Shown here: one piece after another, positions 1 to 8,127 of the stretch
Layout: every line of letters starts with the position of its first letter
How positions within the stretch are numbered: the stretch's first letter is position 1
The notes under the pieces: model-generated
What the model was told of the DNA's origin: nothing
Databases searched by the model: none
What the model saw: the letters and a program-made list of their open reading frames with translations, nothing else
Source: JAGOEF01 sp964511665
GTDB taxonomy: Bacteria > Bacteroidota > Bacteroidia > Bacteroidales > ML635J-15
DNA: 22,001 bases
NCBI GenBank assembly: GCA_964511665.1
Contig: CAZEHA010000056.1
Span: 1-22,001 of the forward strand
Reading direction: 5' to 3'
Made by a program: the position numbers and the translations under genes

Positions 1-37
1 CCCTTTGATAAAAGAATGGGGACTTCTACCGCACTAA

Positions 38-1216
38 TTGTATGAAGTCAGGACATTGTTTCAGTTTGCCGAATGTAATGCAGACATTTGTTACGCCAAC
101 TTTTCGTCAAATGGAGATTTGATTTTTGGTTATTTATCCGACTCTACAATACGGATTTGGGATAATACTGGGCAGGAGAGAACCAGTATTCGTTTCAATG
201 CCGAAATTATGAACCTGAAAATTTCTCCTGACAATTTATTATTGGCCTGTGTAGGTAATAACGACAGCTTGGTATTGTATTCGATTAGTGGCGAAAAGCT
301 TTATTCTTTTGCATGTTCTGCCAACTCGCTGAATCAGAAAGACCTTGTGAGCTTCGCATCGCAACGAAATCATGTTGCATGTATTTCGGAAACTAATTCA
401 GCTATGGTGTATAATTTAAGCGATGGAACTCCCTTACAGAAATTATCGTCGCATCGTGCACCGGTAACATCGGTATGCTTTTCGCCCGATGAAAAATGGT
501 TACTTACTGCTTCAAAAGACAGTACTGTGCAAGTTTGGAAATACAATGAAACTAAAAATGAATATTTGAAATTTGTTTTACTCACCGGACACACCGATGT
601 GGTTTGGAGTGCTGTGTTCAATAAAGAATCGAATTATATTCTAACGGCTTCGGCTGATAGCACTGTTAAGATGTGGAAACTAACAGGGGAGGAGCACCGG
701 TATGATTATAACGAAAGCCGTTATTATTTTGCTTCGCATCTTTCTCCTGTGGCAAGAGCTGTTTTTTCAAGTTCGGGTACATCAATAATTCTTGATAGAT
801 ATGGGCATTCTGGTAAATTGAAACGGGGAAGCTTTGCAAATAATGGGTTATGGTTTGAGCTGGAACAAATGTCTGATAAAAAGTATAAGAAAGACGAATT
901 CCGTTATTATCAGTCAATAATATACTCAGGCGAATATATCGATGAGCTGGAATCAGATACCATTTTTGCTTCAATTGATATGAGTCGAAATAATCCCATG
1001 TTTGCAGTACAGGTTGATGGTAGCGATGAGTCGGTGCTGGTTCTGTTTGATCGATACAGTGCCCATCCTATGGTAAGTTTACAAGGCATTAACCCAATTT
1101 TTTCTCCTGATGCGAAAAATGTATTATGTGTTGTTGGTAAGAAGCTTTTCTTATATCCTGTTGATATTGAATATATTGAAAGTTTGGTTGTGCAAAATAA
1201 TATTTTCAAGCAATAG
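38..1216 (+). CDS. WD40 beta-propeller protein, 5' end truncated or interrupted
   Basis: The readable frame gives 392 residues made almost wholly of WD40-type blades. The clearest are at residues 8-42 (ending STIRIWD), 130-168 (SSHRAPVTSVCFSPD to VQVWK) and 178-214 (LTGHTDVVW to VKMWK); more degenerate blades lie between and after. The C-terminal LYPVDIEYIESLV resembles the tail of bacterial propellers fused to an N-terminal effector or NTPase domain. That is family knowledge; no such domain is visible here. The frame has no ATG: a TTG at 38 directly follows an in-frame TAA at 35-37, and the sequence is already propeller-like at once. The gene therefore probably began outside the window and is either broken by a nonsense or frameshift change, or starts at a weak codon. 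The role is likely protein-protein scaffolding. The propeller call is firm; intactness is not. Confidence 0.7.
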   Translation: MYEVRTLFQFAECNADICYANFSSNGDLIFGYLSDSTIRIWDNTGQERTSIRFNAEIMNLKISPDNLLLACVGNNDSLVLYSISGEKLYSFACSANSLNQKDLVSFASQRNHVACISETNSAMVYNLSDGTPLQKLSSHRAPVTSVCFSPDEKWLLTASKDSTVQVWKYNETKNEYLKFVLLTGHTDVVWSAVFNKESNYILTASADSTVKMWKLTGEEHRYDYNESRYYFASHLSPVARAVFSSSGTSIILDRYGHSGKLKRGSFANNGLWFELEQMSDKKYKKDEFRYYQSIIYSGEYIDELESDTIFASIDMSRNNPMFAVQVDGSDESVLVLFDRYSAHPMVSLQGINPIFSPDAKNVLCVVGKKLFLYPVDIEYIESLVVQNNIFKQ

Positions 1217-1223
1217 CTATTGC
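1210..1223. repeat. 14-bp perfect palindrome at convergent stop codons
   Basis: GCAATAGCTATTGC is its own reverse complement. Its centre falls exactly between the TAG stop of the WD40 gene (1214-1216) and the TAG stop of the minus-strand membrane protein (1217-1219). Both proteins end in Gln-stop. There is no room for a conventional terminator between the genes, so the two transcripts must overlap at their 3' ends or terminate inside each other. Confidence 0.85.
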
Positions 1224-2074
1224 GGAATGGTATAAGGTACCATATGAAAAACTTCATGAATTCTCGATTCTGTAAAAAGCCATATAAAGGTTTCTGGAAA
1301 CACATAGGATAGCGACAACAAGCTGGCGAAAAAAATAATTGGAATCAGTAAGCTTCTATAAAACATGAGTTTATGTTGTTTTGTCCATTCAATAAAATTG
1401 GAATTTGGAAGCAAAAACACGATGCATAAAATGGTAATTATTACTAACATGAGGCTTGTAATCTCCATTATATATCCACCCGGTAAATGTTGAAAACGAA
1501 ATAGAGTGGCTAAATTGCACAATATTAATGTCACCAAAACAAAGTTTTTAAAGAAATTCAATTTTCTGTTCACATGCGATTCGTATTCAATTATTTTTTC
1601 ATGAATAAGTAATGTACTCAGAATGGCGCCACCACCAAATCCTAATACCATGAAGATACCCCCTCCTGGAAAATGAAATGCTTTGAAAACAAAACCTGTA
1701 ATACTGATGCCGCAAGCAATTAATACAAAAATATCAGTTTTGTTTTTTATAGCGATAATGCATATACAGGCAGCGAGTGTAGTTAAAAAAGAAATGTATA
1801 AAACCATATCAATATCAATGGGTACTGGCAAAAACATTGAAGCAAATGCAATAATTAATACCGCTATACTCACATAAAGTATGATTTTCGAGGCTTTTTG
1901 AAACTTTTTTGAATGCTTACATGTATTTATTAACCATGTTGCTGTAAACATGGCAACAAGGCCTGCAATCACTATGGTAACAGAATTCAATTCTGCATCA
2001 ATTTTAGGACATAAAACTATGTACAAAAATGTTAGCACAAATACAAGCGTGTAAACTAGTTTTCGGGTTTTCAT
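1217..2074 (-). CDS. polytopic membrane protein with two H-x-PGG motifs (GldL-like motif)
   Basis: This 285-residue protein has eight or nine hydrophobic helices, near residues 5-24, 31-50, 63-85, 89-110, 114-132, 139-158, 174-191, 201-223 and 240-260. The most distinctive feature is a repeated motif: FKAFHFPGG at 130-138 and FRFQHLPGG at 192-200, each with an upstream hydrophobic helix. The same kind of K/R-x-x-H-x-PG signature occurs at the end of the first helix of GldL, the gliding/type IX secretion motor subunit, and in many uncharacterised Bacteroidota membrane proteins. It is far from a complete GldL, which is a two-TM protein with a long cytoplasmic tail. It is the last gene of the minus-strand operon, 15 bp after the CorA-like gene. 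Function unknown; an envelope-associated role is inferred from its neighbours. Confidence 0.8.
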   Translation of the reverse strand: MKTRKLVYTLVFVLTFLYIVLCPKIDAELNSVTIVIAGLVAMFTATWLINTCKHSKKFQKASKIILYVSIAVLIIAFASMFLPVPIDIDMVLYISFLTTLAACICIIAIKNKTDIFVLIACGISITGFVFKAFHFPGGGIFMVLGFGGGAILSTLLIHEKIIEYESHVNRKLNFFKNFVLVTLILCNLATLFRFQHLPGGYIMEITSLMLVIITILCIVFLLPNSNFIEWTKQHKLMFYRSLLIPIIFFASLLSLSYVFPETFIWLFTESRIHEVFHMVPYTIPQ

Positions 2075-2089
2075 GGTGTCTAAATCAGG

Positions 2090-3418
2090 TTAATACTTTT
2101 TCTTTCTGCTTACGAGCAGCAACACAATCAGCCCAACCAGCAACACGCTGATAATAAGGCTGCCGCTCGGGTATATGAATTTTTCGGAAGCTCCAAGGCT
2201 GATAAACCAGTCGGAAAAGGCAACAATCGACTGCACAATGCCCAGTAAAGCTATGATATACAATATCATATTGCTTTTTTCCATTTTTTCTTCCTGCGAA
2301 AATTCGTTGATACGCTGCACCTTCTGTTCAAGATGTTCTGTTTCAATGTCGATGGCCAATGCCGTAATCAGCTTGTCCTTTATTTTATCGGGCAGAAATT
2401 TGTATGATATCTGTAAATGCTGGTACTGGTTTAAAAACGAAATAAAACTGTCGCGCAGTTGCTTGGTTCGTTTCGACAGATTTACAATATCACTGAGTTG
2501 CGAATTGGTGTAATACATAAAAAACTTCATGTGCAGGCAATGCACGTAAATGTTGAAATATTCGTTCTGCCATGCTTGATATGTATCGGGGTAATTGATG
2601 CTGATGCGTGTGAATGTGTCGTATAGTGCCAGCGCAGCCCAATTGTTGTACACCGAAATGGTGTGGTTTTCGATTAGTTCGTTGTAGTATCGCTGCGATG
2701 GCGAAAATTCACTATTCCCGGCAGCAGTGCCAAGCCGGGCTACATTACCCAAATCGTATAGCATCTCGTGCAATTCGGTACTATCAACCTCTGAAGCAAT
2801 ATCAACCAATGCATATAATTTCAATTGTGGGTTGTACTCGGTCCAGTTGCCTGTGCCGTTTATCGGCTTCATGATTTCGCTTTCGATAAATTCGGAAAAC
2901 AACATCTGTTTGCCTTGCAAGAGAACTGTAACCGAAGGCTGACGTATCAAATACATGCAATTGCTTATCTCATCCAAATCAACTTTTCCCTCGATGCTGA
3001 TATTAATACAGAAAATACCGGTTTTTTCAGGAAAAAGATACACATCAATGTGAGAAAACTTCATTGAGAAATCAGATACTTTTTCATTAACTACGCATCG
3101 TATTCCCTCATAATTGACCGGATTATCGATAAGTTGCTTGTCGGTAAGGTGATTTACTAAATTAACACGACCTTTGCATGCGAACAAGCTGCTGTGTAGT
3201 ATTTCGGGGTACATATTGCTCAAAAAGCTGTCGTAGTAGCTATTCAGCAGATGCTTTCGGGTGGGCTCGCGATTTTTCTCATCGATGCGTAGCAACCAGG
3301 GCACAAAGTAATCATCGATATCGTTACGCGAATAAAACGCCTCCTTATCGTAGCGAAACATTCCGCTTATGGTAAGCGAGAAACTGTTGACAGTGATGTA
3401 TTTTTCGGTTATACTCAT
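2090..3418 (-). CDS. CorA-like two-TM protein with large soluble N-terminal domain
   Basis: The protein has 442 residues: a soluble alpha/beta region (about 1-250), a long helical segment (about 255-380, with charged coiled-coil-like stretches), then two closely spaced C-terminal helices at about 384-406 and 418-437 and a short KKKY tail. This is the topology of CorA-type channels. However, the Gly-Met-Asn signature that CorA needs after its first helix is absent: the loop here reads DWFISLGASEKF. Mg2+ transport therefore cannot be assumed. The ATG overlaps the TGA of the upstream glycosyltransferase by four bases (ATGA), implying translational coupling, and the HxPGG membrane protein follows after 15 bp. 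I do not recognise a named family for the N-terminal part. Confidence 0.75.
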   Translation of the reverse strand: MSITEKYITVNSFSLTISGMFRYDKEAFYSRNDIDDYFVPWLLRIDEKNREPTRKHLLNSYYDSFLSNMYPEILHSSLFACKGRVNLVNHLTDKQLIDNPVNYEGIRCVVNEKVSDFSMKFSHIDVYLFPEKTGIFCINISIEGKVDLDEISNCMYLIRQPSVTVLLQGKQMLFSEFIESEIMKPINGTGNWTEYNPQLKLYALVDIASEVDSTELHEMLYDLGNVARLGTAAGNSEFSPSQRYYNELIENHTISVYNNWAALALYDTFTRISINYPDTYQAWQNEYFNIYVHCLHMKFFMYYTNSQLSDIVNLSKRTKQLRDSFISFLNQYQHLQISYKFLPDKIKDKLITALAIDIETEHLEQKVQRINEFSQEEKMEKSNMILYIIALLGIVQSIVAFSDWFISLGASEKFIYPSGSLIISVLLVGLIVLLLVSRKKKY

Positions 3419-4515
3419 GACAATTTTTTGGATTTGATGGATTCAAATAGCGATGTGAGAATCTTTTGCTCGTTTTCCCAATTCAAATTCTCAGCAGCCT
3501 TTTTGCAATTCTGATGATATAATTCCAGCTTAGTTCTATTGCTAATAATATTTTGTATTTCACCGGTCAGTTGTTGTGCAGCACTTGCAATTGAACATTG
3601 ACCTAAATTATAATATGTGACAATCTTTTCCATCTCAGGCAATTTACTTACCAACACGGGCACACCGGCCTGTATATAATCGAAAATCTTGTTGGGCAAT
3701 GCATAACGGTAATTCAGCCCCATATCTTCTTCGAGCGAAAACCCGAGTATTGCCTTACAGGTAAGTGCATGAAGCGCATCAGGCGGGATTCTTCCCGCAA
3801 ACACAACATTATCGGCTTTGTGTTCAGCAGCAATGTGTTTAAGCTTATCTTCAATGTCTCCGCTGCCGGCAATTATCAACTGGTATTCTTTTAAATAACT
3901 CATGGCTTCAATCAGCATCTCGAGACCACGGCCCTTATTCAGAACGCCCTGATAAATAAATGTATTACTCCTATCATGAAAAGGAATCTGAATTTCTTTT
4001 TTAGTGGGAACGTTTCTGATAACCTGCATTGATATTCCATATTTTTGCATGTAGTAAACTGCAATGCTATCGCACACCGTATAGCTGTGTTTAATGTTGG
4101 GAAGTATTCGTTTTTCGATGCGTTCCCAGAATGCTTTTACACGTGGCCGGCCGTGCAGTTCGGGTACTTCGGTGAACAATTCATGGCTGTCGTACACCAG
4201 TTTTTTGCGGCGTATTTTAGAGGCGAAATAATTGGCGGGTAAAGTATCGAGGTCATTGCTCAAAAAAATATCGGCTTTGACGAACAGCAAATAAAGAAAA
4301 AGTCGCATATTCAGGCATGCATAAAACAAAGGACCTTTTTCGAAAAGTAACCTGAAGCGCTTGGTTTCGAATGAATACACGCCCAATGTTGGAGAATTAT
4401 GTTTTTTACGACCCAGTAGTATTACATTAAAACCATAGTCAGTCAGCGTGTTGCACACCCGATGCACCCGCTGGTCGGTTACAATATCGTTGCTAACTGA
4501 AACTACTATTTTCAT
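3415..4515 (-). CDS. GT4-like (GT-B fold) glycosyltransferase
   Basis: At 366 residues it has the normal length for a GT-B retaining glycosyltransferase. The N-terminal half opens with MKIVVSVSNDIVTDQRVHR and contains NDLDTLPA (87-94) and YDSHELFTEVPEL (108-120), typical of the acceptor-side domain. The C-terminal half has the nucleotide-sugar-binding pattern: FIYQGVLNKGRGLEML (186-201), YQLIIAGSGD (211-220), VVFAGRIP (237-244) and LPNKIFDYIQAGVPVL (273-288), where the usual second Glu of the E-x7-E motif is replaced by a KIFDY context. It probably transfers a sugar from a nucleotide donor to a surface polysaccharide or glycolipid; the substrate is not predictable. It is the first gene of a three-gene operon, overlapping the next by four bases. 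It runs divergently from murB, with starts 81 bp apart. Confidence 0.88.
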   Translation of the reverse strand: MKIVVSVSNDIVTDQRVHRVCNTLTDYGFNVILLGRKKHNSPTLGVYSFETKRFRLLFEKGPLFYACLNMRLFLYLLFVKADIFLSNDLDTLPANYFASKIRRKKLVYDSHELFTEVPELHGRPRVKAFWERIEKRILPNIKHSYTVCDSIAVYYMQKYGISMQVIRNVPTKKEIQIPFHDRSNTFIYQGVLNKGRGLEMLIEAMSYLKEYQLIIAGSGDIEDKLKHIAAEHKADNVVFAGRIPPDALHALTCKAILGFSLEEDMGLNYRYALPNKIFDYIQAGVPVLVSKLPEMEKIVTYYNLGQCSIASAAQQLTGEIQNIISNRTKLELYHQNCKKAAENLNWENEQKILTSLFESIKSKKLS

Positions 4516-4544
4516 CGATACAATAAATTTCGATTATAAAATTA

Positions 4545-4552
4545 TATTTTTG
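4545..4552 (+). promoter_or_regulatory. candidate -7 promoter element for murB
   Basis: TATTTTTG matches the Bacteroidota -7 consensus TAnnTTTG exactly and lies 44 bp before the murB ATG, in the 81-bp divergent gap. No good -33 TTTG is found at the usual 19-21 bp distance, so this rests on the -7 element alone. Confidence 0.4.
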
Positions 4553-4596
4553 AAGCGAATTTAAAACTATTTCGTCCTATTTATTTTAAAACCATC

Positions 4597-5610
4597 ATGC
4601 AAATAAGCAAAGATATATCGTTGCTACCCTACAACACATTTGGAGTAGATGTAGCTGCAAGTCAATTATTCTGTTTTTCCAATACTCATGAACTCATCGA
4701 GTTATTACGCAGTTATCGCAATCGCGATACACGTATTTTTGTGTTGGGAGGCGGTAGTAATGTGTTGTTTACCGATAATTTTGATGGTTTAATAATTCAC
4801 CCGGCCAACAAAGGTATTGCGATACTCGACCAATCTGATGTGTGCGCAACCATAGAGGTACAGGCTGGAGAAGACTGGGACGATTTTGTAGCCTGGGCGG
4901 TAGCACATGAATTATATGGTACCGAAAACCTTTCGTTGATACCGGGGTCGGTTGGTGCAGCACCCGTGCAAAACATAGGCGCTTATGGCAGCGAGGTGTG
5001 CCAGTTGATTAAACTGGTTAAAGCTGTTGAAATAGATACGGGCAACGAGGTTTCGTTTCTCAATTACGAATGTCGCTTTGGGTATCGCGACAGCGTGTTT
5101 AAAAATTCTTTAAAAGATAAATATGTAATTACATCGGTGCTGTTCAGTCTCACAAAATACAAAAACCTGAACCTGAACTATGCCGATTTGCAACAATATT
5201 TTGCTCAACGGCCTGAACCGGGAATTCAAGATGTGCGAGATGCTGTGTGCGAAATACGAAATGCAAAGTTGCCCGATTATAAGGTGTTTGGCAATGCCGG
5301 TAGTTTTTTTAAAAATCCTGTTGTTGCAGTTAGTGAGCTACAGGCATTGCAATCGGAATTTCGTGATATTCGCTATTTCCCGATAAACGAAAGTTTTGTG
5401 AAACTGGCTGCGGGTTGGCTTATCGATGCATGTGGATTAAAAGGATACCGAAAGGGCAGGGCAGGAGTGCATCAACAGCAGGCTCTGGTTCTGGTAAATT
5501 ATGGTGGCGCAACGGGTTCGGAGATTGTTGCCCTTGCCGGCGAAATACAACATCGTGTGTGCGAAAAATTTGGAGTAAATCTCGAATACGAGGTCAATCG
5601 ATTACCATAG
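4597..5610 (+). CDS. murB: UDP-N-acetylenolpyruvoylglucosamine reductase (MurB, type I)
   Basis: This cytoplasmic FAD enzyme reduces UDP-GlcNAc-enolpyruvate with NADPH to UDP-MurNAc, the second committed step of peptidoglycan synthesis. The 337 residues match the usual length. Visible signatures are LPYNTFGVD (10-18), the FAD-binding VLGGGSNVLFTD (49-60), IPGSVGAAPVQNIGAYG (115-131), the substrate-site YRDSVFK (163-169, with the conserved Arg at 164), GNAGSFFKNP (232-241, with the catalytic Ser at 236) and the C-terminal LEYEV, whose second Glu (332) matches the catalytic Glu of the E. coli enzyme. The Y-R-D-S-x-F-K loop marks it as type I. The ATG at 4597 is chosen because MQISKDISLLPYNTFG aligns with the family start. 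It appears monocistronic, with 238 bp to iorA. Confidence 0.97.
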   Translation: MQISKDISLLPYNTFGVDVAASQLFCFSNTHELIELLRSYRNRDTRIFVLGGGSNVLFTDNFDGLIIHPANKGIAILDQSDVCATIEVQAGEDWDDFVAWAVAHELYGTENLSLIPGSVGAAPVQNIGAYGSEVCQLIKLVKAVEIDTGNEVSFLNYECRFGYRDSVFKNSLKDKYVITSVLFSLTKYKNLNLNYADLQQYFAQRPEPGIQDVRDAVCEIRNAKLPDYKVFGNAGSFFKNPVVAVSELQALQSEFRDIRYFPINESFVKLAAGWLIDACGLKGYRKGRAGVHQQQALVLVNYGGATGSEIVALAGEIQHRVCEKFGVNLEYEVNRLP

Positions 5611-5848
5611 CTGAATAACATACCGGTTTTGCCTGATGGCTGTTATATGTTGATTATCTTTTAGTTAACTGCGAATAAACAGCGATTTTTATGCCAAATA
5701 CTCATAACTTTTTGCTTTTTTATGCTGTCGAATCTTGGCAGTTTCATTTTTAAACCATACATTTAGCTTGAAAAAAATGATGTAGATTTTAGTCTGTCAT
5801 TTATTTGAAATAAAGAGTATTAATAAAATTGATAAATAAAATAGAATT

Positions 5849-7447
5849 ATGCAAAAGTTAGTATTATTAGGTGATGAGGCTATTGCTCAGGGAGCTATCG
5901 ACGGAGGGGTATCGGGGTTTTATGCCTATCCCGGAACGCCCTCAACCGAGATTATGGAATATGCACAGCATTCGAAAGAAGTGGCTGCTAAGGGTATTCA
6001 CCGCACATGGTCGGCAAACGAGAAAACAGCGGTTGAGTCTGCTATTGGAATGTCTTATGCCGGTAAACGCGCCATAACCCAAATGAAACATGTGGGTTTA
6101 AATGTGGCTGCCGATGCTTTTGTGAATGCTTCGGTTACGGGTGTTAATGGGGGGTTGATAGTGGTAGCCGCCGACGATCCATCGATGCACTCTTCTCAAA
6201 ACGAACAAGACTCTCGTTTCTATGGCGATTTTACAATGATTCCCATATTGGAGCCCAGCGACCAGCAGGAAGCTTACGATATGGCATATTCGGGATTTGA
6301 ATTGTCGGAAAAATGCAATGTTCCGGTTATGATCAGGCTTACAACACGACTGGCTCATTCACGCTCGGGTGTTGCCCGCAAAGCATCAAAAGAGCAGTTA
6401 CAGGGCTCGCTTCCTGCCGATCCGCGTCAGTTTGTTTTACTCCCTGCTATTGCACGCCGAAACTACAAGAAACTGCTCGATATGCAGCAAACCATTCAGG
6501 AAGCATCCGACAATTCAGTGTATAATGCGTTTATCGATGGCAACGATAATTCAATGGGTGTGGTTGCCTGCGGTTTGGCATACAATTATTTAATGGAGTC
6601 CTATAAAGGTAAATGTCCCTATCCGGTAGTTAAAATTTCTCAATATCCTATACCACGCAAGCACCTTGAGCGCCTGAAAAATAAGTGCAGTACTATTTTG
6701 GTTCTCGAAGATGGTTACCCAATGGTGGAACGTATGCTTAAGGGGTTTTTTACTTCCGACCTTGTTGTTAAAGGTCGACTCGACGGCAGTTTACCCCGTG
6801 ATGGCGAATTGAATCCGAACAACGTGGCACTGGCACTGGGCAACAAAGTTACCGAAGGCCAGGCAATTCCCGAGCTGGTGCGCAATCGTCCTCCATCCTT
6901 GTGTCCGGGGTGTGGTCACCGCGATGTGTACAATGCCCTGAACGAAGCCCTTGCTGCTTATGGTACCGGACGTGTTTTTTCTGATATTGGATGCTATACA
7001 CTGGGGGCGCTTCCTCCTTTCAATGCCATTAATTCATGTGTAGATATGGGGGCATCAATAACCATGGCAGTAGGTGCTGCCGATGCCGGCCTGGTGCCTG
7101 CCGTTGCAGTGATTGGCGATTCAACTTTTACCCATTCGGGCATGACAGGTTTATTGGATGCAGTAATTAAAAATTCGCCAATTGTGGTGATTATTTCCGA
7201 TAACAGCACAACAGGCATGACCGGTGGGCAAGATTCGCATGGTGTTGGACGTATCTATGAAATTTGTAAAGGCCTGGGTGTAGATGAAAAACACCTCAGG
7301 GTAGTGAATCCACTTCGCAAAAATCATGACGAAAACACGGCCATTTTCAAAGAAGAGCTGGCATACAATGGTCTTTCGGTAATCATTCCGCAACGCGAAT
7401 GCATTCAAACTGCAGCACGCCGAAAAAGAGCCGCAGCAAAAGAATAG
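5849..7447 (+). CDS. iorA: indolepyruvate:ferredoxin oxidoreductase alpha subunit, without ferredoxin domain
   Basis: This is the large subunit of a thiamine-diphosphate enzyme that oxidatively decarboxylates aryl-pyruvates (from Trp, Phe and Tyr transamination) to aryl-acetyl-CoA, reducing ferredoxin. An N-terminal pyrimidine-binding domain contains YAYPGTPSTEIMEY (25-38) and a G-N-x-x-A-like AADAFVNASVTG region. The C-terminal domain has CPGCGHRDVYNAL (352-364) and the ThDP/Mg-binding stretch starting GDSTFTHSG (423-431) and ending ISDNSTTGM (449-457). Archaeal and clostridial IorA proteins run past 600 residues and end in two 4Fe-4S ferredoxin clusters. This one stops at 532 with a basic tail (RRKRAAAKE) and has no CxxCxxC motif. 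iorB follows after 34 bp in the same transcription unit. The aryl-pyruvate substrate is inferred from family membership. Confidence 0.93.
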   Translation: MQKLVLLGDEAIAQGAIDGGVSGFYAYPGTPSTEIMEYAQHSKEVAAKGIHRTWSANEKTAVESAIGMSYAGKRAITQMKHVGLNVAADAFVNASVTGVNGGLIVVAADDPSMHSSQNEQDSRFYGDFTMIPILEPSDQQEAYDMAYSGFELSEKCNVPVMIRLTTRLAHSRSGVARKASKEQLQGSLPADPRQFVLLPAIARRNYKKLLDMQQTIQEASDNSVYNAFIDGNDNSMGVVACGLAYNYLMESYKGKCPYPVVKISQYPIPRKHLERLKNKCSTILVLEDGYPMVERMLKGFFTSDLVVKGRLDGSLPRDGELNPNNVALALGNKVTEGQAIPELVRNRPPSLCPGCGHRDVYNALNEALAAYGTGRVFSDIGCYTLGALPPFNAINSCVDMGASITMAVGAADAGLVPAVAVIGDSTFTHSGMTGLLDAVIKNSPIVVIISDNSTTGMTGGQDSHGVGRIYEICKGLGVDEKHLRVVNPLRKNHDENTAIFKEELAYNGLSVIIPQRECIQTAARRKRAAAKE

Positions 7448-7481
7448 TACTAATTATTGATAACATTAAAAACCTGAAACG

Positions 7482-8063
7482 ATGAAAACAGACATCATAT
7501 TAGCCGGAGTAGGAGGGCAAGGTATATTAACCATTGCTGCCATAATTGGCGTATCTGCCGTAAACAAAAACATGTACCTGAAACAATCGGAAGTGCATGG
7601 CATGAGTCAGCGTGGGGGCGATGTACAATCGAACTTACGCATATCAGATGAGCCTATTCATTCTGATCTGATCCCTAAGGGATGTGCCGACATTATATTA
7701 TCGGTAGAGCCGATGGAAGCTCTGCGTTATTTGCCATACCTTAAACCCGATGGTTATGTGATAACTAATTTGGTCCCGTTCAACAACATTACCGATTACC
7801 CCGAAGAAGTGTTATTACACTCCGAAATAGAAAAACTGCCGAAGAAAATTGCCATTAATGCCGACGAAATCGCCCGCGAAATTGGATCGGCTCGCGCCAG
7901 CAATATTGTAATGTTGGGTGCCGCATCTCGGTTTTTGAACCTTAGCACCGAAGATATCGAATTCGGTATAAAATCGATGTTTGGCCGTAAAGGCGACGAT
8001 GTTGTAGAAATGAACATTAAGGCCTTACATGCAGGTATCGATGCCGCTGCAAAACAAATGTAA
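7482..8063 (+). CDS. iorB: indolepyruvate:ferredoxin oxidoreductase beta subunit
   Basis: This 193-residue protein of the 2-oxoacid oxidoreductase gamma-type fold is the small partner of IorA. Family landmarks are GVGGQGILT (9-17), the SEVHGMSQRGGDVQSNLRIS region (36-55) that marks IorB against pyruvate-type gamma subunits, and DIILSVEPMEALRYLPYLKPDG. It lies 34 bp after iorA and is followed directly by a strong hairpin terminator, so iorAB forms a compact two-gene operon. With IorA it should make the cytoplasmic enzyme that disposes of aromatic amino acid carbon while generating reduced ferredoxin. Its length is normal for IorB. Confidence 0.93.
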   Translation: MKTDIILAGVGGQGILTIAAIIGVSAVNKNMYLKQSEVHGMSQRGGDVQSNLRISDEPIHSDLIPKGCADIILSVEPMEALRYLPYLKPDGYVITNLVPFNNITDYPEEVLLHSEIEKLPKKIAINADEIAREIGSARASNIVMLGAASRFLNLSTEDIEFGIKSMFGRKGDDVVEMNIKALHAGIDAAAKQM

Positions 8064-8080
8064 ATGTGATTAACAAACAA

Positions 8081-8113
8081 AAAAAAGGCTGCCCAAATGA
8101 GACAGCCTTTTTT
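8081..8113. terminator. bidirectional terminator between iorB and a lipoprotein gene
   Basis: AAAAAAGGCTG (8081-8091) pairs with CAGCCTTTTTT (8103-8113) around an 11-base loop. T-runs follow on both strands, so it can end the iorAB transcript (plus) and the convergent lipoprotein gene (minus, stop at 8129). Confidence 0.85.
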
Positions 8114-8127
8114 TTTGTTGAAAGGAT

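Noticed and set aside
4045..4242. Short plus-strand frames inside the glycosyltransferase and other genes
   Set aside because: They are frame shadows of strong genes, without start signals or domain features.
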